This document shows, one piece after another, positions 4,901 through 12,500 of a DNA stretch of 14,503 nucleotides (position 1 is the stretch's first letter; every line of letters starts with the position of its first letter). Origin of the DNA: Lachnospiraceae bacterium (GTDB lineage: Bacteria; Bacillota_A; Clostridia; Lachnospirales; Lachnospiraceae); the NCBI GenBank assembly GCA_004556565.1, contig SFGN01000067.1, positions 1 through 14,503 of the forward strand. The letters run 5' to 3'. The translations under genes were made by a program, and so were the position numbers. The notes beneath the pieces are model-generated. The model searched no databases, was not told the DNA's origin, and worked only from the letters and a program-made list of their open reading frames with translations.

Positions 4901-6725
4901 TGAGAATATCGGACCAAGCAACGAAGTATCTTTCTGGATTAAAGCTGATGGAGATACAGAAGGTGAGCAGATAATTCTCGAGTCTGACAATGCTGCGATT
5001 AAAGCAGTACAGAAAGACACAGGAAAGTTTGGCTATTCAAGAGATGAAACAGATTATTCCTTTAATTATACACTTCCGCAGGATGAGTGGGTATACATCA
5101 CGATCAAAGGATATGTATACAGGACAGAACTCTATGTTAACGGCGAACTTGTTGATACACTTGGAAAAGGTATGACAGGCAACAAATATGCGACAACGGT
5201 TCTTCCGGCAGCACGTATCGGAAGTCTGGAAAATGCTTTCACAGGTCTGATCGATGAATTGACGTTCGGTACGGTTAAAGAAGTGGATGACAGTGCGACG
5301 ATTATCCCATCTGATGGATTTAAAGTAACATGTGATAATGAATATTCTCCGGGAACAGATACCGAGGGAACTATTGATAAAGCATTTGACGGCAATACAG
5401 GTACCATCTGGCATTCTAACTGGAATCCATATCAGGCACTTCCGGCAACTATTGAAGTTGATATGGGACAGGTTTACAAGATTGATCAGGTTGATTATCT
5501 TCCAAGGCAGGATTCTTCCGTTAATGGTGTCATCCTGCAGTATGAGATTTACGGAAAGCTTACGGAAGATGCTGAATACACGCTTCTTGCAGAAGGTAAC
5601 TGGGCAAACTCAAAAGACATTAAGAAGACATACTTTGATCCGACAGAAGTCCGGTATCTGAAGATTGTGGCACTTGACGGAGCGACTGATTCAGGAAACA
5701 AATTTGCATCTGCCGCAGAATTCTATATCCATGAGTATGATGCTAAGGCTGAACTGAGAGCTTTGGTAGAAGAGGCAGAGGAGTATACAGAAGCAGAGCT
5801 TTATACGGAAGATAGCTGGGCAGCATTTGTGGCTGCAAAGGAAAATGCACAGAAAGTGCTGGATGCGGAAGATGCTGATGAGGAGGCTATTGCGGATGCG
5901 GCTGCAAGACTGGCAGAAGCTATGGAAGGTCTGAAAGGGGTAGAAGAGCCGGAGAAGCCGGCGGATAAGAAAGCCCTGAAAGAAGCAATCAAAGCAGCCG
6001 AAGAACTGAACGAAAAAGCGTATACGGAACAGTCCTGGGCAGTATTGAAAGAGGCACTGGACGCGGCAAAGAAAGTAGCAGCAACGGACAGCGCAGCACA
6101 GGCAGAGGTTGACAAGGCACTGGAAGATCTTATGGCAGCGAAAAATGCACTTGTACTCATAGTCAAACTTCCGTATACGGATGTAGAAGAAGGCAGAGAC
6201 TGGTTCTATGATTATGTATATGATGTATATGTAAAAGAACTTATGACAGGCTTGAATGAAACAACCTTCGGACCGTCACAGAACCTCGCAAGAGCACAGT
6301 TTGCAATTATCCTTTACCGTATGGAAGGTGAGCCGGATGTTAAGTATACTGATAAATTCCCGGATGTGGAAGAAAATATCTGGTATACAGATGCAATCCT
6401 CTGGGCAGCTGAGAACGGTATTGTAACCGGATACAGCGATACAGGAAAATTCGGACCGTCGGATAATATCACCCGTGAACAGATGGCTGTTATGATGTAC
6501 AGATATGCAAAATATAAAAATCTGGATGTAACAGAAGAAAAGAGTCTGGATGAATTCCCGGATGGGGATAAGGTTCAGAAATTTGCGGTAGACGGCATGG
6601 AATGGTGCACGGCAAAGGGAATTATCAGCGGCAAAGGTGAAGAACCGAAGCTACTTGATCCGCAGGGTAATACAAACCGTGCAGAATGTGCAACGATTAT
6701 CAGCCGTTACACAGAAATACAATAA
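1920..6725 (+). CDS. Cell-surface GH20 glycosidase with F5/8C, LamG, FIVAR and SLH domains
   Basis: 1601 aa. A signal peptide (cleavage likely after ALA, residue 28) is followed by two F5/8C (CBM32-like) domains (about 35-187 and 190-337), a beta-sandwich-like linker (about 345-440), the GH20 N-terminal domain (about 445-560) and the GH20 catalytic barrel (about 570-920). Catalytic signatures are RGFMLDVGRKPF near 575, HLNDN, DIVPEFDAPAHS, and NIGTDEYEG with the Asp-Glu pair D747/E748 of substrate-assisted catalysis. Then come a LamG-like domain (about 941-1118), a third F5/8C (about 1127-1275), two FIVAR domains (about 1276-1340 and 1349-1413) and three SLH repeats (about 1420-1601) that should attach the enzyme to the envelope. 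The likely role is exo-release of beta-linked GlcNAc/GalNAc, or of lacto-N-biose as in GH20 lacto-N-biosidases, from mucin or milk-type glycans; sequence alone does not decide. ATG 1920 is preferred over ATG 1884 because of the ribosome site at 1903-1913 and the immediate signal peptide. Confidence 0.96.
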   Translation: MKKRLGKILACVLAASCVMTAIPVNALAAGEVEQTVNYALQGTATANEVEVDYAWGAEKAIDGVINRDATPKTEQSRWSTKEKNETGSQAVKELTVDLGQSRTIDSFKIAWERTNIKGFTISVSSDGTSYNDVYTKEDSSYVNQDTEIQLDTPAVGRYVKLSVDNYDGGDINWASVSVYEFEILGKETLSNLALNKTATSSGDEAATVAASKAVDGNLGSADEKSQWGSTQGHDTKWLQVDLGEVTQVGSVVIEWERLNATDYTILTSIDGQSWTEEVHRTKAASSFRDVINLSEVKDARYVKVQINEFTDTEPDRYGNTVTWDTVAIVELEVYASALQASGGSAMDSATTIDEVIAALEIPEISEDDAKWTLPEVADGFTIELIGADYEQVIDDDLTIYKPLTDKVVSVNYRISKDGDFKETSAYEVTVPGRYTASEADNAKPIVIPELAEWKGAEGNFEIVKDSKVVINPTYKDALAVIAETFPVDYEDITGNTIEVTYGTDPAAGDFYFTLGSEDAGLKEEGYLMTVEDEVKVEAVDKTGAYWSTRTILQILKQNGTTIPKGITRDYPKYEVRGFMLDVGRKPFKMEYLYDTVKMMAWYKMNDLALHLNDNYIWVEEYDDQFDAYSAFRLESDIKAGGNEGRNQADLTSTDLYYTKDEFRALIQDSRELGIDIVPEFDAPAHSLAFTKVRPDLTMPEGSVTRWADHFYLANPESEEFVKSVWNEYITGDNPVFDQDTILNIGTDEYEGNNNDFRQFTANMINFVQDSGRTVRLWGSLTAKSGTVEVPSEDVQMYIWSTGWASPKQMYEEGYELINIQDTYVYIVPSGTGSVGAYGDYLNTQNLYNNWSPNVMGGVTIPAGSEQMLGGSFAIWNDNIDLKATGLGEYDIYQRFASVVPAISSKQWGDGKDLTYAELEEKAEIIGTAPDSNPYYEVETKTSTVMDYDFDDSSLKDDSGNKYDGTEGENTSYEDGKEGKALRLNGGSSYVTTPIENIGPSNEVSFWIKADGDTEGEQIILESDNAAIKAVQKDTGKFGYSRDETDYSFNYTLPQDEWVYITIKGYVYRTELYVNGELVDTLGKGMTGNKYATTVLPAARIGSLENAFTGLIDELTFGTVKEVDDSATIIPSDGFKVTCDNEYSPGTDTEGTIDKAFDGNTGTIWHSNWNPYQALPATIEVDMGQVYKIDQVDYLPRQDSSVNGVILQYEIYGKLTEDAEYTLLAEGNWANSKDIKKTYFDPTEVRYLKIVALDGATDSGNKFASAAEFYIHEYDAKAELRALVEEAEEYTEAELYTEDSWAAFVAAKENAQKVLDAEDADEEAIADAAARLAEAMEGLKGVEEPEKPADKKALKEAIKAAEELNEKAYTEQSWAVLKEALDAAKKVAATDSAAQAEVDKALEDLMAAKNALVLIVKLPYTDVEEGRDWFYDYVYDVYVKELMTGLNETTFGPSQNLARAQFAIILYRMEGEPDVKYTDKFPDVEENIWYTDAILWAAENGIVTGYSDTGKFGPSDNITREQMAVMMYRYAKYKNLDVTEEKSLDEFPDGDKVQKFAVDGMEWCTAKGIISGKGEEPKLLDPQGNTNRAECATIISRYTEIQ
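6201..6722 (+). repeat. SLH block, copy 1 of 2 in the window
   Basis: 174 codons (residues 1428-1601 of the GH20 protein) align without gaps to the last 174 codons of the GH89 gene (13721-14242). I count 29 amino-acid differences, about 83% identity, with long identical stretches at the DNA level. The three SLH repeats carry LARAQF, ITREQM and TNRAEC in place of the classic TRAE motif. Confidence 0.9.
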
Positions 6726-6750
6726 GGTTTATAATAACTGAATATGAACT

Positions 6751-6840
6751 GCCCGGCTGCTATATCCGCATCCGGGCGGGGAAAGAAAAAGCAGAGTCAG
6801 ATTCCCCTGCCGGTTTTTACGGAAACCGGCAGGGGAATCT
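6751..6840 (+). terminator. Two hairpins ending the GH20 gene
   Basis: The first hairpin pairs GCCCGG and TGC (6751-6760) with GCA and CCGGGC (6768-6777) around TATATCC. The second is a perfect 17-bp stem at 6800-6839 (outer arms GATTCCCC/GGGGAATC, inner GCCGGTTT/AAACCGGC) with loop TTACGG. What follows is only TTGTCTTG, a weak T-tract, so termination efficiency is uncertain though the stem is very stable. From here to the promoter at 6963 I see no gene. Confidence 0.65.
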
Positions 6841-6962
6841 TGTCTTGCGGCGAAAAAAGAAAAGATCAGATTATAATATTTTACGGTCAGAGAGTAAACG
6901 AGACTGACAGCGGCATGACTGTGAAGAATATGGAAATGTATCAGATCCCTCCCTGAAAACAG

Positions 6963-6992
6963 TTGACACTAAGGGGCTGTACAACGTAATAT
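6963..6992 (+). promoter_or_regulatory. Promoter of the housekeeping cluster
   Basis: Perfect TTGACA (6963-6968), 18 bases, then TAATAT (6987-6992; 4 of 6 matches). It lies 33 bases before the RNA methyltransferase start and after the GH20 terminator, and probably drives the methyltransferase, rdgB and phosphodiesterase genes together. Confidence 0.6.
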
Positions 6993-7024
6993 AAGTATGA
7001 CAGAAGATGAGGAGCAGATAATAT

Positions 7025-8200
7025 ATGGAAAGAATGGAATTGATTGCCCCATGTCATTTCGGGCTTGAGGCGGTGCTGAAAAGAGAAATACAGAACCTGG
7101 GATATGAGATTTCAGCGGTTGAAGACGGCAGGGTTACATTTATAGGGGATGCGGAAGCCATCTGCAGGGCAAATGTATTTTTGCGGACCGCGGAAAGGGT
7201 TCTTTTAAAAGTCGGTTCATTCAGAGCCGGCACGTTTGACGAATTATTTGAACAGACAAAAGCTTTGCCATGGGAAAAGTATATACCGAAAGATGGGAAA
7301 TTCTGGGCGGCAAAAGCTGCTTCCGTGAAAAGTAAGCTGTTCAGTCCGTCAGACATACAGTCTATTATGAAAAAGGCTATAGTCAGCCGTCTGGGCAGCA
7401 GGTATCATGTGGTGTGGTTTGAAGAGGACGGGGCATCATATCCGATCAGGGTCTTTTTAATGAAAGATACCGTGACAGTGGGGATTGACACGTCAGGAGT
7501 TTCTCTGCACAAAAGAGGCTACCGTCAGGTTTCGGGAAAAGCACCGATCACAGAGACGCTTGCGGCGGCCCTGATCATGCTGACACCGTGGAACAGGGAC
7601 AGGATTCTGGTTGATCCGTTCTGCGGCAGCGGGACATTTCCGATAGAAGCGGCTATGATGGCGGCAGATATCGCACCGGGAATGAACCGGTCATTTACGG
7701 CGGAAGAATGGACAAACTTTATTCCCAGAAAGCACTGGTATGAAACGATAGATGAAGCCAATGATATGGTACGGGATGACATAGAAGTGGATATACAGGG
7801 GTATGATATCGATAAATCGGTGATAAGGACTGCCCGTGAAAATGCTGAGAAAGCAGGCGTCGGACATCTGATACATTTTCAGGAGCGCGCGGTAAAAGAT
7901 CTGCGGCATCCGAAAAAGTATGGATTTATAATTACGAATCCGCCTTATGGAGAACGGCTGGAAGAAAAAGAGAATCTTCCCGGACTTTACCGGGAATTCG
8001 GTGAGAGCTTCCGGAAGCTGGACAGCTGGTCGGCATACATGATAACCAGTTATGATGAGGCACAGAAGTATTTCGGGAGAACAGCTGATAAAAACCGGAA
8101 GATATACAATGGAATGCTGAAAACATATTTTTATCAGTTCCAGGGGCCGAAACCGCCGAAAAGAAATGATGGAAAAGGTAACAATAAAGTTATCGGATAA
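7025..8200 (+). CDS. THUMP-domain class I RNA methyltransferase (YpsC/RlmL-like)
   Basis: 391 aa, the usual length for the Firmicutes YpsC family (N-terminal half of E. coli RlmL). It is a cytoplasmic SAM-dependent methyltransferase, expected to modify a guanine N2 in 23S rRNA by analogy with RlmL; the exact target here is inferred. The N-terminus (ELIAPCHFGLEAVLKREIQNLGY) is the ferredoxin-like start of the family, followed by a THUMP RNA-binding domain (about 45-155). The linker motif HKRGYRQVSGKAPITETLAAAL leads into the SAM site DPFCGSGTF (197-205) and the catalytic NPPY (305-308, NPPYGERL). A basic C-terminal tail ends the protein. The ribosome site GAGGAG (7009-7014) supports ATG 7025. 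No terminator separates it from rdgB 76 bases downstream, so they are probably co-transcribed. Confidence 0.94.
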   Translation: MERMELIAPCHFGLEAVLKREIQNLGYEISAVEDGRVTFIGDAEAICRANVFLRTAERVLLKVGSFRAGTFDELFEQTKALPWEKYIPKDGKFWAAKAASVKSKLFSPSDIQSIMKKAIVSRLGSRYHVVWFEEDGASYPIRVFLMKDTVTVGIDTSGVSLHKRGYRQVSGKAPITETLAAALIMLTPWNRDRILVDPFCGSGTFPIEAAMMAADIAPGMNRSFTAEEWTNFIPRKHWYETIDEANDMVRDDIEVDIQGYDIDKSVIRTARENAEKAGVGHLIHFQERAVKDLRHPKKYGFIITNPPYGERLEEKENLPGLYREFGESFRKLDSWSAYMITSYDEAQKYFGRTADKNRKIYNGMLKTYFYQFQGPKPPKRNDGKGNNKVIG

Positions 8201-8276
8201 CAAAAGAAAAATAAAAACATAAGATAAACAATGACAAAAGCATTTGATAAAACAGTGTAAACAGGAGGAATATAGT

Positions 8277-8891
8277 ATGAAAAAACGTCTGGTGTTTGCA
8301 ACGGGCAATGCACACAAGATGGAAGAAATCCGTATGATCCTTCAGGATCTGGGGATGGAGATCGTGTCCATGAAAGAGGCCGGCGTGGATGTCGATATCG
8401 TTGAGGATGGAAATACATTTGAGGAAAATGCAGAAATCAAGGCGCGGGCAATCGGCAGGATTCTGACAAACGATATTGTACTGGCGGATGATTCAGGTCT
8501 GGAAATCGATTATCTCGGCAAGGCACCGGGAATTTATTCGGCAAGATTTGGCGGATACGATACGTCATATGATATTAAAAACCGTATTTTGCTTGACAAG
8601 CTGGAAGGTGTGCCGGAGGAAAAGCGTACCGCCAGATTTGTATGTGCAATTGCAGCAGTATTTCCTGACGGGACGGTTGAGACGGTACGGGGAACGATTG
8701 AAGGTATGATCGGATATGAAATTGCAGGGGAAAATGGCTTTGGTTATGATCCGATTTTTTACGTTCCTGAGTATGGGTGCACCACGGCCGAAATGACACC
8801 GGAACAAAAAAATGCCCTGAGCCATCGTGGAAATGCCCTGCGTGCCATGAAAGAGGTTCTTGGAGACAGACTGAAAGAGGAATCAGAATGA
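8277..8891 (+). CDS. rdgB: RdgB/HAM1 XTP/dITP pyrophosphatase
   Basis: 204 aa, typical family length. It hydrolyses XTP, dITP and ITP to monophosphates and pyrophosphate, keeping deaminated purines out of DNA and RNA; cytoplasmic, Mg-dependent, dimeric in the family. Visible signatures are TGNAHKMEEI (9-18, substrate loop), DDSGLEID (71-78, catalytic/metal Asp), GIYSARF (85-91), GFGYDPIF (154-161) and SHRGNAL (182-188). ATG 8277 is chosen over the upstream TTG 8244 because AGGAGG (8263-8268) lies 8 bases before it and the protein then starts with the conserved KKRLVFATGN. Its stop overlaps the start of the phosphodiesterase gene (ATGA). The rdgB-phosphodiesterase order is also seen in Bacillus (rdgB/ysnA-ysnB). 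Confidence 0.97.
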   Translation: MKKRLVFATGNAHKMEEIRMILQDLGMEIVSMKEAGVDVDIVEDGNTFEENAEIKARAIGRILTNDIVLADDSGLEIDYLGKAPGIYSARFGGYDTSYDIKNRILLDKLEGVPEEKRTARFVCAIAAVFPDGTVETVRGTIEGMIGYEIAGENGFGYDPIFYVPEYGCTTAEMTPEQKNALSHRGNALRAMKEVLGDRLKEESE

Positions 8892-9424
8892 GAGTACTGA
8901 TTGTTAGCGATACACATGGAAACCATAAGGCATTAGACCGTGTGCTGAAAATGGCGGGAAATATTGACATGTTTATTCATCTGGGAGATGTGGAGAACGG
9001 GGAAGATTACATCAATGCGGTGGTTGAATGTGAAAAGCATATCGTAAGGGGAAATAATGATATCTTTTCCGAACTTCCGGGGGAGGATGAGTTTGCAATT
9101 GGTCCGTATAAGGCTTTCATAACCCACGGACATTACTATTATGTTTCATTGAGTACAGATTATATAGAGGATGAGGCTGTCTCCAGAGGCGCAGACATTG
9201 TGATGTTTGGCCATACGCACCGGCCTGTCCTGACAGATACCGGGACTGTGACAGTACTGAATCCGGGAAGCGTTGCATATCCGCGCCAGCCGGGGCGCAA
9301 AGGAAGCTTCATGTTTCTTGAAGTTATGGAGGATGGAACCGCACAGTTCGAGCAATATTTTCTTGAGGCAGACGGAACGGCAGTCTGCCATAAGATACAC
9401 CGCATGAATCGTTCGCAAGGATAA
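8888..9424 (+). CDS. YsnB/YfcE-like metallophosphoesterase
   Basis: 178 aa, one calcineurin-like phosphoesterase domain of the small YfcE/MJ0936 type; members hydrolyse phosphodiesters in vitro with Mn or Ni, and the physiological substrate is unknown. The metal ligands are all present: SDTHGN (D8, H10), HLGDVENG (D34), GNND (55-58), THGH (79-82) and GHTH (108-111). LNPGSV (124-129) is the conserved family ending of the core, followed by a longer tail to residue 178. ATG 8888 overlaps the rdgB stop as ATGA, with AGAGGA upstream, so the two are translationally coupled. A longer frame from ATG 8777 would overlap rdgB by 115 bases and adds nothing conserved, so it is rejected. Confidence 0.94.
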   Translation: MRVLIVSDTHGNHKALDRVLKMAGNIDMFIHLGDVENGEDYINAVVECEKHIVRGNNDIFSELPGEDEFAIGPYKAFITHGHYYYVSLSTDYIEDEAVSRGADIVMFGHTHRPVLTDTGTVTVLNPGSVAYPRQPGRKGSFMFLEVMEDGTAQFEQYFLEADGTAVCHKIHRMNRSQG

Positions 9425-9438
9425 TTCTGCGGGCAAAA

Positions 9439-9472
9439 CGGCAGCCTGCCGAAAGGTTCAAGACAGTCCTTT
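9439..9472 (+). other. Short hairpins in the gap before the GH89 gene
   Basis: CGGCA/TGCCG (9439-9451) is followed by AAAGG/CCTTT (9452-9472, 11-base loop). Neither has a T-run, so a terminator is unlikely. In the whole gap (9425-9547) I find no convincing promoter for the GH89 gene, leaving open transcription from the upstream cluster or an atypical promoter. Confidence 0.3.
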
Positions 9473-9547
9473 GAGGGCACATTTTGCATCCCGGGCAGCA
9501 TCCGTTCGTTACTGTTCACTGGTTTTATAAGAAGGGAAGGAAAAAGA

Positions 9548-12500
9548 ATGAAAAACAAATGGAGAAAAGGTCTAAGGCGGGCAGTTGTTTCGGCATTGCT
9601 TCTGTCTATGACATGTCAGGCTCTGCCTGCAGCGGCAAATGCAGCAGATTCTAAAATCTCACTTACGTCTGAAAGCATTTCGGCAAAATCATCCAAAAGC
9701 CATCAGGCCGGGCTTGCGGTTGACGGCAGCACGTCTACATACTGGCAGTCGATCCCAAGTGACGGAGAGGGAGACAGCTATGCAAGAATGTATGACCACA
9801 ACCGCTATATCGACATTGATCTGGGCGGAACTTATGACTTGTCTCAGATTAAGATTTACAACGTGGTAAACGGAACATTCAATAATTATTATGTATATGC
9901 ATCTTCCGACGGTGTCAATTACGATAAGATTGTTTCAAAAACATCCGATACACTAGCAACATCAGAAGGAGACACATGGAATGTGGATAAGTCTGCTGCC
10001 TATCTGCGCCTGAATATGGCGTATAATTCTGCTTCGTTTGCAACAAACCTGGCGGAGATCGAAGTGTATGGGACAAAGACAGGCCCTACGCCTGCCGATA
10101 CATCGGAAATTCAGGTGGAAGACTGGGAAGGAAGTTCCTGGCAGATCGAGTGGGATAAGTTTGAGTCGGATGAAAGTTACGCACAACAGAAAGTCTTGAC
10201 AGAGATGAGCAATCTGGTGGGACGTGTCCTTGGTGACAGCTGGAAAGCTTCATTCAAATTTGAAATCAGAGAAAGCCAGGATGGCAGCGATGAGTTTGAA
10301 CTGGTGGACGGCGGGAACAATACGATAGTTATCCGGGGAAATAACGGTATTGCCATGGCTTCAGGATTCAACTATTATCTGAAGAATTATGTGAATATTG
10401 ATTACAGCCCCCTGTCAGAGTCTAATGTTGCCCTGACGGAGATTAAGGCAGTCGGAGATACTGTCGTGAAGAAAGCGCAGTTCGATATCCGTTATGCATT
10501 GAATTTCTGTACATATTCTTATACGATGGCATTCTGGAACTGGGATGAGTATGAGGAATTCCTTGACTGGGCGGCAATGAACGGTATCAATTTGATTCTG
10601 GATATTGTGGGACAGGAGGAAGTTCTGCGTCAGATGCTGCGCGAGTTTAATTACACAGATGATGAGATTAAAGATTACCTCTGTGGACCGGCATATGTTG
10701 CATGGTTTTATATGCAGAACATGTACAGCTCCGGGGGCCCGCTTCCGAATTCCTGGTTCGAGCAGCGTGTAGAGCTTGGAAGAAAGATTCATGACCGTAT
10801 GCAGACATATGGCATTAATCCGGTTATTCAGGGATTTGCAGGACAGGTGCCTGAGACATTTGCAGAGAAAAATGACGGTGCTGTATTGACTCCGATTGAC
10901 GGATGGTCAGGATATACACGCCCGTCTATTATTAAGACATATCTGACGGACGAAGAAGTGGCAGCGGGAAAAGAAAACTATTTTGCTCAGGCTGCGAAAG
11001 TATTTTATGAAAAACAGAAAAATGTATTCGGCGATGTATCCGATTACTATGCGACAGACCCGTTTCACGAAGGAGGAAATGTCGGAACACTGGATGTTGC
11101 CAATATTTATCAGACCGTGCAGCAGGAAATGTTAAAGAGTAATCCAAATGCAGTATGGGTAATGCAGCAGTGGCAGGGAAATCTGGATTCTACAAAAATG
11201 TCTCTCCTTGATACATCCAGGACGCTTGCACTGGATCTGCAGGCAGATATGAATCCTCAGCATGGTTTGTTCGAGCAAAATGGTTCATCCTGGATTTATT
11301 GTATGCTTCATAACTTCGGCGGAAGAATGGGACTTGACGGGGAAATACCGGTCATCGCATCTGACCCGATCAACACATATAAAAGTACAAAGAATATGAA
11401 AGGTATCGGCATAACGCCGGAAGCACTGGAAAACAGCCCGGTCATGTATGAGTTGATGTTTGATACCACATGGTCAGAAGGACCAATCGATTACAATGCG
11501 TGGGTTGAGAAGTATGCACAGCGCCGTGCGGGAGGCAACAGTGATTCCCTTCAGGAAGCGTGGGATATTCTGCTGGAGACGGCATATGCGGATAAAGGCA
11601 TTTATTATCAGGGCGCAGCAGAAACTGTAATTAACTGCCGGCCGGGAGACACATTCAACAGTGCATCTACATGGGGACACAGCAATATTCTGTATGATAA
11701 AGAAAAACTTGACAGGGCATTAGTCCTTCTTGCAGAGAATTATGATGAGTTCAAAGACTCCCCGGCATACAGATATGATCTGGCAGATGTGGCGGAGCAG
11801 GTATTATGTAATGCGGCAGTCGAATACCATAGTCTGATGGTACAGGCAAAGAATGCGGGAGATGCAGACAAGTTTAAAGCACTTTCCCAGGAATTCCTGA
11901 AACTTATCGATTTGTCTGATCAGATTCTATCCACTACAGATGAGTTTATGCTGGGAACATGGATAGAGGCTGCGAGAACCATGATTCCCGGAGCGGATGA
12001 CTGGACAAAGGATCTGATGGAATTCAATGCGCATTCCCTGATTACGACATGGGGCGGAGAAAGAGTCGGTTCTCTCAAAGATTATTCCAACAGAAAATGG
12101 GCGGGCCTGACGAGTTCCTTCTATAAAGAAAGATGGGAAATATGGATTCGCAACAGAATCGCTGAACTGGAAGGTACTGCAAAAGATCCTGATGATGTAA
12201 GGGCAGAGAGCAATTGGTTCATGTGGGAATATCAGTGGGTAAACCGTAAATCAGATGATGATAATGGTGCATATGGATTTTCAACCACACCATCGGATGC
12301 AAATCTCAAGGAACTTGCCATGACGGCTTACGATGATTTCTCATATACTAATCTGAAAGAGAACGTTGGTAACATTACGGAGAAGAAAATAAATGTTGCA
12401 GAAGGAAAGCTGCCGGTTACGGCATCTGCAACACAGAGTGGTGATCTCAAGAATATTACGGATAATAATACCGGAACGGAGTGGGTGGCATCAGGTGTCG

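Noticed and set aside
5801..6166. A 121-codon Ser/Ala-rich frame on the minus strand
   Set aside because: It is the antisense shadow of the Ala/Glu-rich FIVAR domains of the GH20 protein; no ribosome site.
7691..8317. A 208-codon minus-strand frame
   Set aside because: It overlaps the well-supported RNA methyltransferase and the start of rdgB, shows no recognisable domain and has Cys/Phe/Ile-rich composition typical of antisense frames.
9523..9531. TTTATAAG as a -10 box for the GH89 gene
   Set aside because: It lies directly against the ribosome site (9532-9540), leaving no room for a transcript start upstream of it, and has no matching -35.
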